Part shown: one piece after another, positions 34,048-43,101 of the stretch
Layout of the letters: every line of letters starts with the position of its first letter
How positions within the stretch are numbered: the stretch's first letter is position 1
From: Arhodomonas sp051195215
GTDB taxonomy: Bacteria > Pseudomonadota > Gammaproteobacteria > Nitrococcales > Nitrococcaceae
Direction of reading: 5' to 3'
DNA: 64,000 bases
Assembly: GCF_051195215.1 (NCBI RefSeq)
Contig: NZ_JBNAZM010000009.1
Location: 74,678 to 138,677 of the forward strand
The notes under the pieces: generated by a model
The model's database searches: none
Told to the model about the DNA's origin: nothing
Seen by the model: only the letters and a program-made list of their open reading frames with translations
Made by a program: the position numbers and the translations under genes

Positions 34048-36356
34048 CCCTGCGTGGCGGCGGTCTTTACGCGAGCCTCTGGGCGTTGATGACCGTCGCT
34101 GCCATGGCCCGCGGCGCCGTGGGCGAGGGGCTGTTCGGTCTGGCAGCGGCCGCCGGATTCTGGGCGCCGCTGTTCGCGGTGGGGCTGTGGATCGGCCATG
34201 CCAATGCCCGTGCTGGCCGGAAACCGCTCAAGCGGGTCACCGAAGGCGTTGCGGCCGTGGGGTTGGGGGTGTTTCTGCTGCTGCTCGCGATTGCGGGTCT
34301 CGTGCCGGCGTTGCTCACGCTGGTGCTGTGGATTCAGGCGGCACAGAACTTCTCGCTTGCCCGGGAGCGCGATGTCTACTTTGCGCTGGCCATTTCATTC
34401 GCCGTGTTTATTTCCGCCGCTGCCGAGAGCAAGACTACGGTCTTTCTCGTGTGGGTGGTGCTCTACGCGCTGGCGGCGACGTTCGTGTTGGTGGGGCTGC
34501 ACAGCGAGCACGAAGGCGGTCGTGCGCGGGCGGTGGCAGGGGCGAACCGCCGCCTGCCCCTGCCGGCGGGCACCGCCTTTCTGACCACGAGCATCCTCGC
34601 CATCGCGTTGACGCTGTACCTGTTCGTGCCACAGCCACCGGCCAAGGGCGTCGGCGGTTTCTACGCCGGCGGAGGCCCGTTCTACGAGAACGAGCAGTGG
34701 GAATCCGAGGCCGAGGCGCGGGAGAGCGGTGGCAGCGACGCTATGGGTGACGGTTCCGGTGGTGGTGGTAGTGGTCCGGAAGACGCATCCGGCGATACAC
34801 GTGGCGAGGAGGGACAGGTACCCCGGGCTGGTGACCAATCCCGGGGCGAGGCGAGACAGCCGTCGGACTACCGCGGATTCGACGACACCCTGCCCATCGA
34901 GAACCCGGGCCGTGGTGGCCAGGGCGGCGAAAGCGGTGGAGTGGGCAATGGCATCGTCATGTACGTCCGCGCCGATCGTCCGCTCTACCTTCGTGGCCGG
35001 GTCTTCGACACCTTCGCGGACGGGCGTTGGAGCACCCGCCACACGTGGGAGGAGAAGCTGCCGGTGGACACAGGCGGCCTCAAGCTGCGCCCGCATCCGG
35101 ACGGCGCCGGCGTCAGCTACACGGTGGAGGTAGCGTCACCGAGTAGCGACCTCGTCTTCGTGGTGCCGCAGGCGCTGGCCCTCAAGTTTCCGGGCACGGC
35201 CATCGCCCGCGATGTCCACGGCAGTCTGCGGGCCCCGGATACGCTCGAAGCGGGCACACGCTATTCGGTACGCTCGCGCATCGAGACAGTCGATGGCCAC
35301 CCCAAGGGCGCCCAGGCGTCCATTACCGACCCGGCGGCGTATCTCCAGCTGCCACCAGGGCTCGACGCCCGTATCGAGCGGCTCGCCCGCGAAGTGGCGG
35401 ACGGCCGCGACGGTCTGGAGGCCGCGCTCGCCCTGGAGTCGCACCTGCGTACGAGCTACGAGTACAGCTTTCGCAGCGTCTTCACGTCGCAGGGCTACAC
35501 CCCGCTCGAATACTTCCTCTTCGAGGCCGAACGCGGACACTGTGAGTACTTCGCCAGTGCCCTGGCCGTGATGCTGCGCACGCTGGACATCCCCAGCCGC
35601 CTGGTCACCGGCTTCTCGGCCACCGACCGCAACCCGGTGACCGGCTACTACGAAGTGCGCGGCCTCGATGGCCATGCCTGGGTGGAGGCGTACTTCCCGG
35701 AGCATGGCTGGGTGCAGTTCGAGCCCACGCCTTTCTACGCCCTGCCGAATCAGGAGCGCCAGGCCGATACCGTCGGTGCCGGTTTGCTGGACTACCTGCG
35801 TGCGATGACGCGCAATGCCCGACAAGTGGCGCCCGAGGCGGAGAGCACGCAATATCTGGTCTCGCTGAACGACTGGCTGGAACGTCTTCAGGCCTGGTAC
35901 CGCAGCGCGATGGAGACCCTGCGCGCTGCCTTGCCCGCGCTGGGGCTTTGGCTGCTGCTGCCCGGCGTATTGGCGGTGGCGGTCCTCGCGGGGCTGTGGG
36001 CCGGCTGGCGCCACCTGCGCCTGCCCATCGTGCGCCGGCTCGCACGCTGGCGCGTGGAGCGGGCCCGGCGTGCCGGGCCAAAAGCGCTGGTGCTGGCTTG
36101 TTTCCGCGAGGCGGAACGGATGCTCGCCTGCGCCGGCTACCCGCGGGACCGGGCTACGACGGTCAGCGAGTACACCGAGGGCATTATCAACACCGAAGTC
36201 CGGGGTCTTGCCGACCCACTCGCGGTGATCGGCGAGGCGTTCATTCTCGCCCGCTACAGCGACCGGAACGTGGCCGCCGAGGACGCCGATCGGGTTTACC
36301 GGGCGTTTCGGGCTCTCATGCAGGGCACGGGCGCCGGCCGGCGCCGAAGCGTCTAG
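34044..36356 (+). CDS. TgpA-like transmembrane transglutaminase
   Basis: The 770-residue protein has about six N-terminal helices (10-205), a long Gly/Ser/Glu-rich linker (about 215-300), a periplasmic transglutaminase-like domain (about 310-590) and a further helix (about 630-655) before a DUF4129-type tail. The catalytic dyad is C500 (RGHCEYFASALAVML) and H544 (GHAWVEAYF). The third position is E560 (VQFEPTP) rather than the common Asp. In P. aeruginosa TgpA is essential for growth; the substrate is unclear. It closes the moxR-DUF58-tgpA trio. Confidence 0.92.
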   Translation: MTLRGGGLYASLWALMTVAAMARGAVGEGLFGLAAAAGFWAPLFAVGLWIGHANARAGRKPLKRVTEGVAAVGLGVFLLLLAIAGLVPALLTLVLWIQAAQNFSLARERDVYFALAISFAVFISAAAESKTTVFLVWVVLYALAATFVLVGLHSEHEGGRARAVAGANRRLPLPAGTAFLTTSILAIALTLYLFVPQPPAKGVGGFYAGGGPFYENEQWESEAEARESGGSDAMGDGSGGGGSGPEDASGDTRGEEGQVPRAGDQSRGEARQPSDYRGFDDTLPIENPGRGGQGGESGGVGNGIVMYVRADRPLYLRGRVFDTFADGRWSTRHTWEEKLPVDTGGLKLRPHPDGAGVSYTVEVASPSSDLVFVVPQALALKFPGTAIARDVHGSLRAPDTLEAGTRYSVRSRIETVDGHPKGAQASITDPAAYLQLPPGLDARIERLAREVADGRDGLEAALALESHLRTSYEYSFRSVFTSQGYTPLEYFLFEAERGHCEYFASALAVMLRTLDIPSRLVTGFSATDRNPVTGYYEVRGLDGHAWVEAYFPEHGWVQFEPTPFYALPNQERQADTVGAGLLDYLRAMTRNARQVAPEAESTQYLVSLNDWLERLQAWYRSAMETLRAALPALGLWLLLPGVLAVAVLAGLWAGWRHLRLPIVRRLARWRVERARRAGPKALVLACFREAERMLACAGYPRDRATTVSEYTEGIINTEVRGLADPLAVIGEAFILARYSDRNVAAEDADRVYRAFRALMQGTGAGRRRSV

Positions 36357-36598
36357 CCGCGAGCCCGGGGCATCCGCTGCAATCGCCTCGGCCGTTTCCC
36401 TTGACCCGCGGTGCCGAGCGCTGGGGCACGTTGTACTTGGTTTACGCCTAGCTCACCCTTTTGAGCTTGCCTTGATGCCGGCGACCAGCTCGTCCGGTGG
36501 CGTGACACTCTCGTGATGGCGTCCGCGGCCGGCCACGCTAGGCTTGTCACTGACCCGCACTATGCGGCGTTGGCAGCCTGCGGGGAGGCGTAGGGGTC

Positions 36599-37324
36599 AT
36601 GGGCGAGGCGCATCGGATCCTCTGCATCGAGGACGATTTGCAGATCGGCACCCTGGTGCGCGATCAGCTCCGGGATCTCGGCTATCGCGTGGAGTGGCTG
36701 GTGGACGGCGCGGCCGGGTGGGCACGGTTCAACACCGGTGGCTACGATCTGGTAGTACTCGATCTCATGCTCCCGTCGCTCGACGGTCTCGAGATCTGTC
36801 GGAGGATCCGGCGCACCGACGGCTACACCCCGATTCTCATGCTCACGGCCAAGGCGTCGCTCGAGGACATTGTGGTGGGCCTGGAGCTGGGGGCGGACGA
36901 ATACGTCACCAAACCGTTTCGCGTTGCCGAGCTGGTCGCGCGCATCGGCGCGCTGTTTCGCCGTCTCGAGGCCGATCACCGTCATGGCGCGGCCGCCCCG
37001 GCCGAGCCGATGTTGCGGCGCGGCGCGCTTATCATCGATTCTGCCAAGCACCGGGTGACGCTGCACGGCAAGGCGGTGGCATTGACCGCCAAGGAGTTCT
37101 CCCTGCTCGCCACTTTCGCCCGGGAGCCGGGACGCAGCTTCAGCCGCGGCGAGCTCCTCGAACGGGTATGGGGCTCGGAGTTCCAAGGCTTCGACCACAC
37201 GGTGAATACGCACATCAACCGCCTGCGCAACAAGATCGAGCCCGATCCCGGCTGCCCGCACTACATCCGCACTGTCTGGGGGGTGGGCTACCGCTTTGCC
37301 GATCTCGGTGAGCTGGAGGCGTGA
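36599..37324 (+). CDS. OmpR-type response regulator
   Basis: The 241-residue regulator has a receiver domain (5-120) with acidic pocket E11-D12-D13, phosphoacceptor D55 (LVVLDLMLPS), T/K positions in MLTAKAS, and an OmpR/PhoB winged helix (about 135-235; TAKEFSLLATFAREPGRSFSR, HINRLRNKIEPDP). It is cotranscribed with the histidine kinase, whose GTG start overlaps its stop. A promoter should lie in the 240 nt gap before it. Targets unknown; the nearby spondin genes are candidates only by proximity. Confidence 0.94.
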   Translation: MGEAHRILCIEDDLQIGTLVRDQLRDLGYRVEWLVDGAAGWARFNTGGYDLVVLDLMLPSLDGLEICRRIRRTDGYTPILMLTAKASLEDIVVGLELGADEYVTKPFRVAELVARIGALFRRLEADHRHGAAAPAEPMLRRGALIIDSAKHRVTLHGKAVALTAKEFSLLATFAREPGRSFSRGELLERVWGSEFQGFDHTVNTHINRLRNKIEPDPGCPHYIRTVWGVGYRFADLGELEA

Positions 37325-38790
37325 TGCGTCCATGGAGAAGCCTCTACGCGAGAATCGCAACGGTCTACCTCGTGCTTCTGCTGCTGCTCGCCGTAATCAC
37401 GGTATGGGTGACATTACGCGAGTTCGATCGTTTCAACCTGGAGCTCGAGCAGCGGGTGAACATTCCGTTGGCCGAGAATCTCGCAATGATCCTGGAACCG
37501 CCCATTGCCGCGTCCGGTGTGGACAGCGAGCGTACTCGCGAGGTCGCCGCCCACATCACCGCCATCAACCCGGCCTTGGAGCTCTTCGTCCTGGATGGAG
37601 GCGGTCGGGTACGGGCGGCTTTCGCCCACGAGGGGTGCGGAGCGGGCGCACGCGTTCCTCTCGCGCCCATACGCGACTTTCTCGCCGGTGAGGCCATGTT
37701 GCCGTTGATGGGCACGATGCCCTGTACGGGTGCCTCGACCATCTTTACCGCCGCGCCCATCGCGTTGGCGAACGGCGGTCGTGGCTACCTTTACGTCGCG
37801 TTGCACGGCCGCCCTTATCGCTCCGCCGCGGAAATGCTCGAGGAGAGCTACATCGCGCGTAGCCTCGCGGTATCCGGACTCGTGGCGCTGCTGCTCGCCG
37901 TGACCATCGGGCTCGTATGGTTTGCCTGGCTGACGCGGCGTCTGCGTGGACTCACCGCTACCGTCGAGGCGTTCTCGGCGGGTGACTATACGCGGCGCAT
38001 TGCCCGGCCGGGTGGTGACGAAGTCGGTGTGCTGGGGCGAGCCTTCAACGAAATGGCCGGTACCATCGAAGCACAGGTAAACGCGCTACGCCGCAGCGAC
38101 GAGCTGCGCCGCGATCTGGTGGTCAGCATCTCCCATGACTTTCGCACCCCGCTTACCTCGCTGCGCGGTTTCGCCGAACGCCTGGCCGCGGAAGGTGACG
38201 CGCTGCCGGCTGCCGATCGCGCTCAGTACCTGCGCGGCATGATCAAGAGCTGCGAGCAGCTCGCACGCCTCGCCGGTCAGCTGTCGATGCTCTCGCAACT
38301 GGATCCCCACCACGGGGCGCTGCGGACCGAGCCGTTCTCCGCGGCGGAGCTGGTGCACGATATCGTTCTCAAGTTCCAGCCCCAGGCGCAGGCGCTGGGC
38401 GTGCAATTCTCACTCGCGCCGGTGCCCGAGCTCCCCGCCGCGGTCGCCGATATCGGGCTCATCGAACGGGCCGTTTCGAACCTCGTGGACAACGCGCTGC
38501 ACAATACCCCGCCGGGCGGTGAAGTGGTGTTGACGCTCGGCGAGCGTGGCGGGCGGATCATGGTGCGGGTGCGCGACACCGGCTACGGTATTGAGCCCGA
38601 CGAGCTCGCGCTGGTCACGCAACGCTTCTACCGCACGCGCCGCAGCCGCTCCCGCTCGGGTGGTGGCACCGGGCTCGGGCTCGCCATCGCCGGCGAGATT
38701 GCCGACATGCACGGCGTGCGCCTGGACCTGACAAGCGATCCGGGCCGCGGCACCGTCGTGGCCTTCGAGTTGCCCACCGACGCTAGCTGA
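37321..38790 (+). CDS. Sensor histidine kinase
   Basis: The 489-residue kinase has two helices (about 11-30 and 182-205) around a periplasmic sensor of about 150 residues with two cysteines (ahead of GAGARVPLAP and in MPCTGAS). It then has HAMP (about 206-258), HisKA with H272 in SISHDFRTPLTSL and HATPase_c (NLVDNALHN, GYGIEPDEL, GGGTGLGLAI). It pairs with the OmpR regulator. The signal is not known. Start codon GTG at 37321 (ATG three nt later). Confidence 0.94.
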   Translation: MMRPWRSLYARIATVYLVLLLLLAVITVWVTLREFDRFNLELEQRVNIPLAENLAMILEPPIAASGVDSERTREVAAHITAINPALELFVLDGGGRVRAAFAHEGCGAGARVPLAPIRDFLAGEAMLPLMGTMPCTGASTIFTAAPIALANGGRGYLYVALHGRPYRSAAEMLEESYIARSLAVSGLVALLLAVTIGLVWFAWLTRRLRGLTATVEAFSAGDYTRRIARPGGDEVGVLGRAFNEMAGTIEAQVNALRRSDELRRDLVVSISHDFRTPLTSLRGFAERLAAEGDALPAADRAQYLRGMIKSCEQLARLAGQLSMLSQLDPHHGALRTEPFSAAELVHDIVLKFQPQAQALGVQFSLAPVPELPAAVADIGLIERAVSNLVDNALHNTPPGGEVVLTLGERGGRIMVRVRDTGYGIEPDELALVTQRFYRTRRSRSRSGGGTGLGLAIAGEIADMHGVRLDLTSDPGRGTVVAFELPTDAS

Positions 38791-38870
38791 GTATTCGCTG
38801 TGTGTGGACGCCAACGCATTGCCATTGCCGGATTCCCGCGTGGGTACGGGTGTGCGGTGCAGGGGGTGGC

Positions 38871-38893
38871 CCGCCCCGGCGGTGCCGGGGCGG
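38871..38893. terminator. Bidirectional hairpin between convergent operons
   Basis: CCGCCCCGGC (38871-38880), loop GGT, and GCCGGGGCGG (38884-38893) form a perfect 10-bp GC stem. It lies 81 nt after the kinase stop and 10 nt after the spondin gene's stop on the opposite strand, so it could serve both transcripts. Confidence 0.65.
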
Positions 38894-38902
38894 ACGTCGG
38901 GA

Positions 38903-39628
38903 CTATCGCAGGCGGGTGATCGTGACCTGGATCGTGGGGTTGTCCCAGCGATTGAGGCCCGTGAGCACGGAGCTGGTGAGGCCGTCGTCGGCGGTGACCA
39001 CGCCGCTGTGTGCACGCACATCGTCCACCGGGTCGTCACGCACTGCGTTGAAGCCTTCCTGCACGCCGCCCGCCGCGGCCGGCCCGGGCACGGTGTCGGC
39101 GGTCTCCGTGTTGGCCTCGGTGCCGGCATCATAGCTGTTGCCGATGAGGGTGACCCGATCGCCAACGACGAGCTCACCCACGGGCACGGAGTCGAGCCCC
39201 GTGAAGGCGTCGTTGGTATTCACCAGCATGCTGGCGAGGCTCAACCACAGGGTGCGCGGGTTCCTTGTCGTTGCTTTGATGATCAGCGTTCCGCTTCCTC
39301 CCGGGCCTACCGGGCCGCCGGCCGACTGGGTCGCCAGTACCGCCGTCGAGCCCTCGGCTTCGGCAAGGAAGTCGCCGTTCGCACCGCCCTCGGCGAGCAC
39401 TTCCAGTCCCTGTGAGGCAGTCATGCCGGTGGTGAACGGGGTATAGTCCGCACGGTGCAGCACGAGCGCTGGCGGCGAGAGCGGCTGTCCGGCGGTCAGG
39501 TTGGTGGTCGTGACCTCGAAGCGGGCGGTGACGGCGAACGGGTCGTCGTCGCCGTTGCAGCCGGCGATCGCAATGGCCGCTAGAGCGGTGAGCCCTGCGC
39601 CGGTCAATGGGTGTGTTCGCGAGCCCAT
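38903..39628 (-). CDS. Spondin-domain lipoprotein
   Basis: The 241-residue protein carries a lipoprotein signal (LAAIAIAGC, C24), then a Spondin_N-type domain: FEVTTTNLTAGQPLSPPALV with H58, TTGMTASQGLEVLAEGG, and a long GNSYDAGTEANTETA segment ending in NPTIQVTITRLR. Bacterial spondin-domain proteins are exported, mostly of unknown function. It lies 13 nt after a paralogue, from which it differs mainly by lipidation. GGAGGAAGGG precedes the ATG. Confidence 0.83.
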   Translation of the reverse strand: MGSRTHPLTGAGLTALAAIAIAGCNGDDDPFAVTARFEVTTTNLTAGQPLSPPALVLHRADYTPFTTGMTASQGLEVLAEGGANGDFLAEAEGSTAVLATQSAGGPVGPGGSGTLIIKATTRNPRTLWLSLASMLVNTNDAFTGLDSVPVGELVVGDRVTLIGNSYDAGTEANTETADTVPGPAAAGGVQEGFNAVRDDPVDDVRAHSGVVTADDGLTSSVLTGLNRWDNPTIQVTITRLR

Positions 39629-39641
39629 GACCCTTCCTCCC

Positions 39642-40358
39642 TCACCGCCGACTCACGGTGATCCGAACGACCGGGTTGAGCCACCGTTGCCGGCGGCTGT
39701 CGACGTCTGTGGCGCCTCCGGTGGGATTCGTGTCCCCGAGCTGGCCGCGGTGGACATGGACGAAGCCCTCCGCCGCCGCGGCCAGGCCGCTGCCGCCGCT
39801 GTCGACGACCGGGTCCATGGGCGGCGGTACCGGGATGCCCGGCTCGTTGGGAACCCCGCTTCCCCGCACCTCGTCGTTGCCTTCGGTGCCGGCGTCGTAA
39901 GCATTGACGTGGAACACGTGAGTGCCCGGCTTCACCGGCAGGGAAACGGCATTCAGGCCGATGAAACCGTCGTTGGTCGGCAGCATCATTGCCACGATCG
40001 ACAACTGCGTGTTGGCTGCCGCGTTGTCGGTTGCCAGCACCAGCGTCGTGGTAGTGCCGGGCTCCGTGACCGGTGCGCCGGAGGGGTTCGTCACGACACT
40101 CGCCCCGAGCGCTTCCAGGTCGTCGGCCAGAGGCGCGATGTTGCCGCCTTCCGCCATGGCCTGAAGGCTCAGCGACGCGCTCGTTCCGGGCTCGAATATG
40201 CCTGTGTCTGAGCTGTGCGCCGCCACCAGCAGTGGCGTCAGCCAGATGCCGCGGGTGAGGTTGTGAATGCTGATGTCGAACTCGGCGGCTGTCGCGCCGC
40301 CCGTGCCCAGCGCCAGAGCGACGCCGATGCCCACGATGGACGTTCGTACGCGTTGCAT
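39642..40358 (-). CDS. Spondin-domain exported protein
   Basis: The 238-residue secreted protein has a signal peptide cleaved near TAA (residue 24) before EFDISIHNLTRGIWLTPLLV. The spondin pattern matches its neighbour: AAHSSDTGIFEPGTSASLSLQ, MAEGGNIAPL, VNAYDAGTEGNDE, and a C-terminal NPVVRITVSRR. First gene of a two-gene unit. GGAGGG stands 7 nt before the ATG at 40358; a longer upstream frame lacks support. Calcium binding or adhesion is conceivable from eukaryotic spondins, not shown in bacteria. Confidence 0.84.
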   Translation of the reverse strand: MQRVRTSIVGIGVALALGTGGATAAEFDISIHNLTRGIWLTPLLVAAHSSDTGIFEPGTSASLSLQAMAEGGNIAPLADDLEALGASVVTNPSGAPVTEPGTTTTLVLATDNAAANTQLSIVAMMLPTNDGFIGLNAVSLPVKPGTHVFHVNAYDAGTEGNDEVRGSGVPNEPGIPVPPPMDPVVDSGGSGLAAAAEGFVHVHRGQLGDTNPTGGATDVDSRRQRWLNPVVRITVSRR

Positions 40359-40590
40359 GATGAGACCCTCCGTGACCGCGGACTGTCGTGCCCACGCTGT
40401 CAGTCTCGAAGAATGCGGTGCGTCATGTATCACGGAACCGTCACGACTACCCGCCACCGCCGCAATGGCACTGGCTGGTCCCGGGTCGGGCGGCTAAGCT
40501 CAGGAACAAGGGGAGCTCTCGCTCCGCCGAGCACGGGGGCACGGGCGTACCGGGTACGTGCGTGACCGGCAAGTTGGGGGAGAGGTTGAC

Positions 40591-41160
40591 ATGAAGCTGA
40601 CGCGGTATTTCTTCATCAGCGATGACCTCGACGATCTGGAGCGTTTCGAAGAAGAGCTCGAGTCGGCAGGGCTGGTGACGCCCCAGATCCATGTGCTAAC
40701 GCTCGAAGAAAGCGAGGCCGACCATCACCATCACCTCCACAAGGTGACGGCGTTCATGAAGAAGGACGTCATTCATTCGACCCTCATGGGCGCGGGCGTC
40801 GGCGTGGTCATGGCGATACTGGTGCTGGTGATCGCGTATCTTGCCGGCTGGACGGACACGCCCGCGGGCTGGCTACCGTTCACCTTCCTGGCACTCATTA
40901 CACTCGGCTTCTTCACCTGGGAAGGTGGCCTGTGGGGTATCGATACGCCTAACGTGCACTTCCGCAATTTCGAGAACGCCCTGCAGCAGGGCAGGCACGT
41001 ATTCTTCGTGGATGTGCAGCCGCACCAGGAGGAAATCGTCAGAAACCTGGTCGACAATCACCCCACCGTCGAGGCCGCCGGCACCGGACGCGCGTCACCG
41101 CACTGGATCGTGCGCTGGCAGGACGGCATCAAGCGCTTCTTCACGCAGACGTTTCCGTAG
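40591..41160 (+). CDS. Two-helix membrane protein of unknown function
   Basis: The 189-residue protein has an N-terminal cytosolic ferredoxin-like segment (YFFISDDLDDLERFEEELE), a His cluster (DHHHHLHK), two helices (about 65-88 and 95-115), then a second cytosolic part (HVFFVDVQPHQEEIV) and an aromatic C-terminus (HWIVRWQDGIKRFF). The two cytosolic parts resemble each other, as in small regulatory-fold membrane proteins found next to transporters. I do not know a function. GGGGGAGAGG precedes the ATG. It converges on the oxidase operon. Confidence 0.75.
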   Translation: MKLTRYFFISDDLDDLERFEEELESAGLVTPQIHVLTLEESEADHHHHLHKVTAFMKKDVIHSTLMGAGVGVVMAILVLVIAYLAGWTDTPAGWLPFTFLALITLGFFTWEGGLWGIDTPNVHFRNFENALQQGRHVFFVDVQPHQEEIVRNLVDNHPTVEAAGTGRASPHWIVRWQDGIKRFFTQTFP

Positions 41161-41250
41161 GCGCAGCCGGGTTCACCGATGCGGCGAGCCGAAGAGGGTT
41201 GCGGCCTGGTGCTGGGGGGATGCGCGGACTGAGTGCCACGCAGGCTGCGA

Positions 41251-41367
41251 GTCGAAAGTGGAAAGTATCAAGTGAAAAGCGTGGAGCCACTGGGGCGTGG
41301 CAGCCATATGGCACGATAATCGACGCTGGCTCTTGAAACTTTCGACTTTTGGCTTACCGCTTCTTTC
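41251..41367. repeat. Degenerate heptanucleotide repeats in inverted orientation
   Basis: The left block reads GTCGAAA, GTGGAAA, GTATCAA, GTGAAAA (41251-41278). The right block holds the complement of GTTTCAA (41333-41339) and GTCGAAA (41340-41346), with weaker units to 41367. The two blocks face each other across 54 nt and could pair. They sit between convergent genes, as does the array at 8925-8959. Confidence 0.6.
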
Positions 41368-41371
41368 AACG

Positions 41372-41695
41372 TCAGTTGAGAAAGAACACCAGCCGCGTGA
41401 AGAGGGTGTAGTTCGCCTCCAGCGCCATCAGCAGCGTCATCACGAGCAATACCCCGGGCGGTACCAGGACGGCAGCCATTATCGCGAGCCGTTCCCAGGC
41501 CATGTGCATGAACACCGCCACGATCAACGCTGCTTTCAGGATCATGAACAGCGTGATCAGAAACCACCGGAGAAAGCCCTCGAAACCGGCGTAATCGACC
41601 AGGTAGGAGAATACGCTGAGGACGAACAGCAGCCCCCAGATGGCCAGATAGATGCCAATCGGGTGTTGCTGTTGCTCGGCTTGTTCTTGGGCCAT
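41372..41695 (-). CDS. Cytochrome c oxidase subunit IV (caa3/CyoD-like)
   Basis: The 107-residue protein has three predicted helices and the bacterial subunit IV pattern: HPIGIYLAIWGLLFVLSVFSY, FLITLFMILKAALIVAVFMHM. Subunit IV assists assembly of CuB/haem oxidases. It is the last gene of the oxidase operon, 10 nt after subunit III. The start at 41695 (MAQEQAEQQQH) is chosen by family length and GGAGGTGG upstream. Confidence 0.87.
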   Translation of the reverse strand: MAQEQAEQQQHPIGIYLAIWGLLFVLSVFSYLVDYAGFEGFLRWFLITLFMILKAALIVAVFMHMAWERLAIMAAVLVPPGVLLVMTLLMALEANYTLFTRLVFFLN

Positions 41696-41705
41696 GACCC
41701 ACCTC

Positions 41706-42416
41706 CTACCAGAGATAGAAGAACGCGAAGATGAACACCCAGACCAGGTCGACGAAGTGCCAGTACAGACCGAGCGTCTCCACCATCTCGTAGCGGCCGC
41801 GACGACCGGTGAGAAAGCCCGGGCGCTCATCGTCGAGGGCGCCGCGGATCACCTTGGTGGCCATGATGATGAGAAAGATCACGCCGAAGCTCACGTGGGT
41901 GCCGTGGAAGCCGGTGATCAGGAAGAATGACGCACCGAACTGTGGCGCCCCCCAGGGGTTACCCCACGGGCGTACGCCTTCGTGGATGAGCTTGGTCCAT
42001 TCGAATGCCTGCATGCCCACGAACGAGGCCCCGAGTATCGCGGTGAGCACGAGCAGGATCGCGGTCATGCGGCGGTTCTTCTCATAGCCGTACTTCACCG
42101 CCAACGCCATGGTCCCGCTGCTGCTGATGAGGATGAACGTCATGATCGCGATGAGCAGCAGGGGAACGTTCTGGCCGCCGAGGTGCAGGGCGAACACTTC
42201 GCTCGCGTTGGGCCACGGCTGCGTGGTGGCAATGCGCACCGTCATGTAGCCGACCAGGAACAAGGCGAAGATGAAGGTATCGCTCAGCAGAAAGATCCAC
42301 ATCATTGCCTTGCCCCAGGGCACGTTCTTGAACGCGCGCTGGTCGGAGGACCAGTCCTCCACGAGCTCCCTGACGCTGGGCGGGAGCGAGGTGTCGGTGG
42401 GTTTCGTCTGCGCCAC
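41706..42416 (-). CDS. coxC: Cytochrome c oxidase subunit III
   Basis: The 236-residue membrane protein has about seven helices, with family motifs WIFLLSDTFIFALFLVGYM, GMQAFEWTKLIHEG, FFLITGFHGTHVSFGVIFL and the C-terminal ETLGLYWHFVDLVWVFIFAFFYLW. Subunit III stabilises subunit I and its proton uptake. It follows a second subunit III-like gene by 16 nt. Confidence 0.93.
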   Translation of the reverse strand: MAQTKPTDTSLPPSVRELVEDWSSDQRAFKNVPWGKAMMWIFLLSDTFIFALFLVGYMTVRIATTQPWPNASEVFALHLGGQNVPLLLIAIMTFILISSSGTMALAVKYGYEKNRRMTAILLVLTAILGASFVGMQAFEWTKLIHEGVRPWGNPWGAPQFGASFFLITGFHGTHVSFGVIFLIIMATKVIRGALDDERPGFLTGRRGRYEMVETLGLYWHFVDLVWVFIFAFFYLW

Positions 42417-42432
42417 GGCGTCTGCCCTCCCC

Positions 42433-43101
42433 CTAGGTGTTCAGGAGCAACGCGAACAGCACTGCCCAGAGCACCAGCAGGTAGTGCCAGTAGATCGCGC
42501 ACAGCTCCACGCTCGCGCGCACTTGCGCCGGCGAGGCACCTCGCCACACCGCCGCCACGGTGCGGCCCCAAGCCACGAGTCCGCCGAGGAGATGGGCGGC
42601 GTGCAACGCGGTGAGCAGGTAGAAGAACGCGTTGGCCGGGTTGGCCGCGAGTCCGTAGCCGGCGGCGTCGAGCTGGCGCCAGACAAGGTACTGCCCCACC
42701 ACGAATGCCACGGTGCAGGCGCCGCCGGCGGTGAGCGCCCGCCAAAGGGCCCGTGCACGGCTGCGCTTCGCCGCGCCCCAGGCCCACTGCAGGGCGACGC
42801 TGGCGAGCAGGAGAACCCCGCTGTTCAGCCAGAGCAATGACGGTTCGGGCAGAGCGCGCCAGTCGCCGCCGAACTCCATGCGTATGGAGTAGGCGCTGAT
42901 GGCGAGCGCGAACAGCGAGCTGACCACCGCGAGAAAGACGGCCAGCCCGACGCGGGGGGCCGTAACGCCCTGCGGCATGTCGTGAACGGGCGCGGTACGC
43001 GCCGATTCGGCCACCCACGGCTGCACATTCACCGACTGGCTCACGAGCCAGCCGGCGAACACCGCCATGAGCACGGCGAGGAAAACCAGCGTTACCGTCA
43101 T
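42433..43101 (-). CDS. Second cytochrome c oxidase subunit III-like protein
   Basis: The 222-residue protein has seven helices, with subunit III features at the end (FFYLLTALHAAHLLGGLVAW, IYWHYLLVLWAVLFALLL) but the first helices diverge. Having two subunit III-type genes in one oxidase operon is known in caa3/ba3-type and related oxidases (haem-copper oxidase subunit III, CoxO/CoxP-like pairs). It overlaps coxA by 4 nt. Confidence 0.85.
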   Translation of the reverse strand: MTVTLVFLAVLMAVFAGWLVSQSVNVQPWVAESARTAPVHDMPQGVTAPRVGLAVFLAVVSSLFALAISAYSIRMEFGGDWRALPEPSLLWLNSGVLLLASVALQWAWGAAKRSRARALWRALTAGGACTVAFVVGQYLVWRQLDAAGYGLAANPANAFFYLLTALHAAHLLGGLVAWGRTVAAVWRGASPAQVRASVELCAIYWHYLLVLWAVLFALLLNT

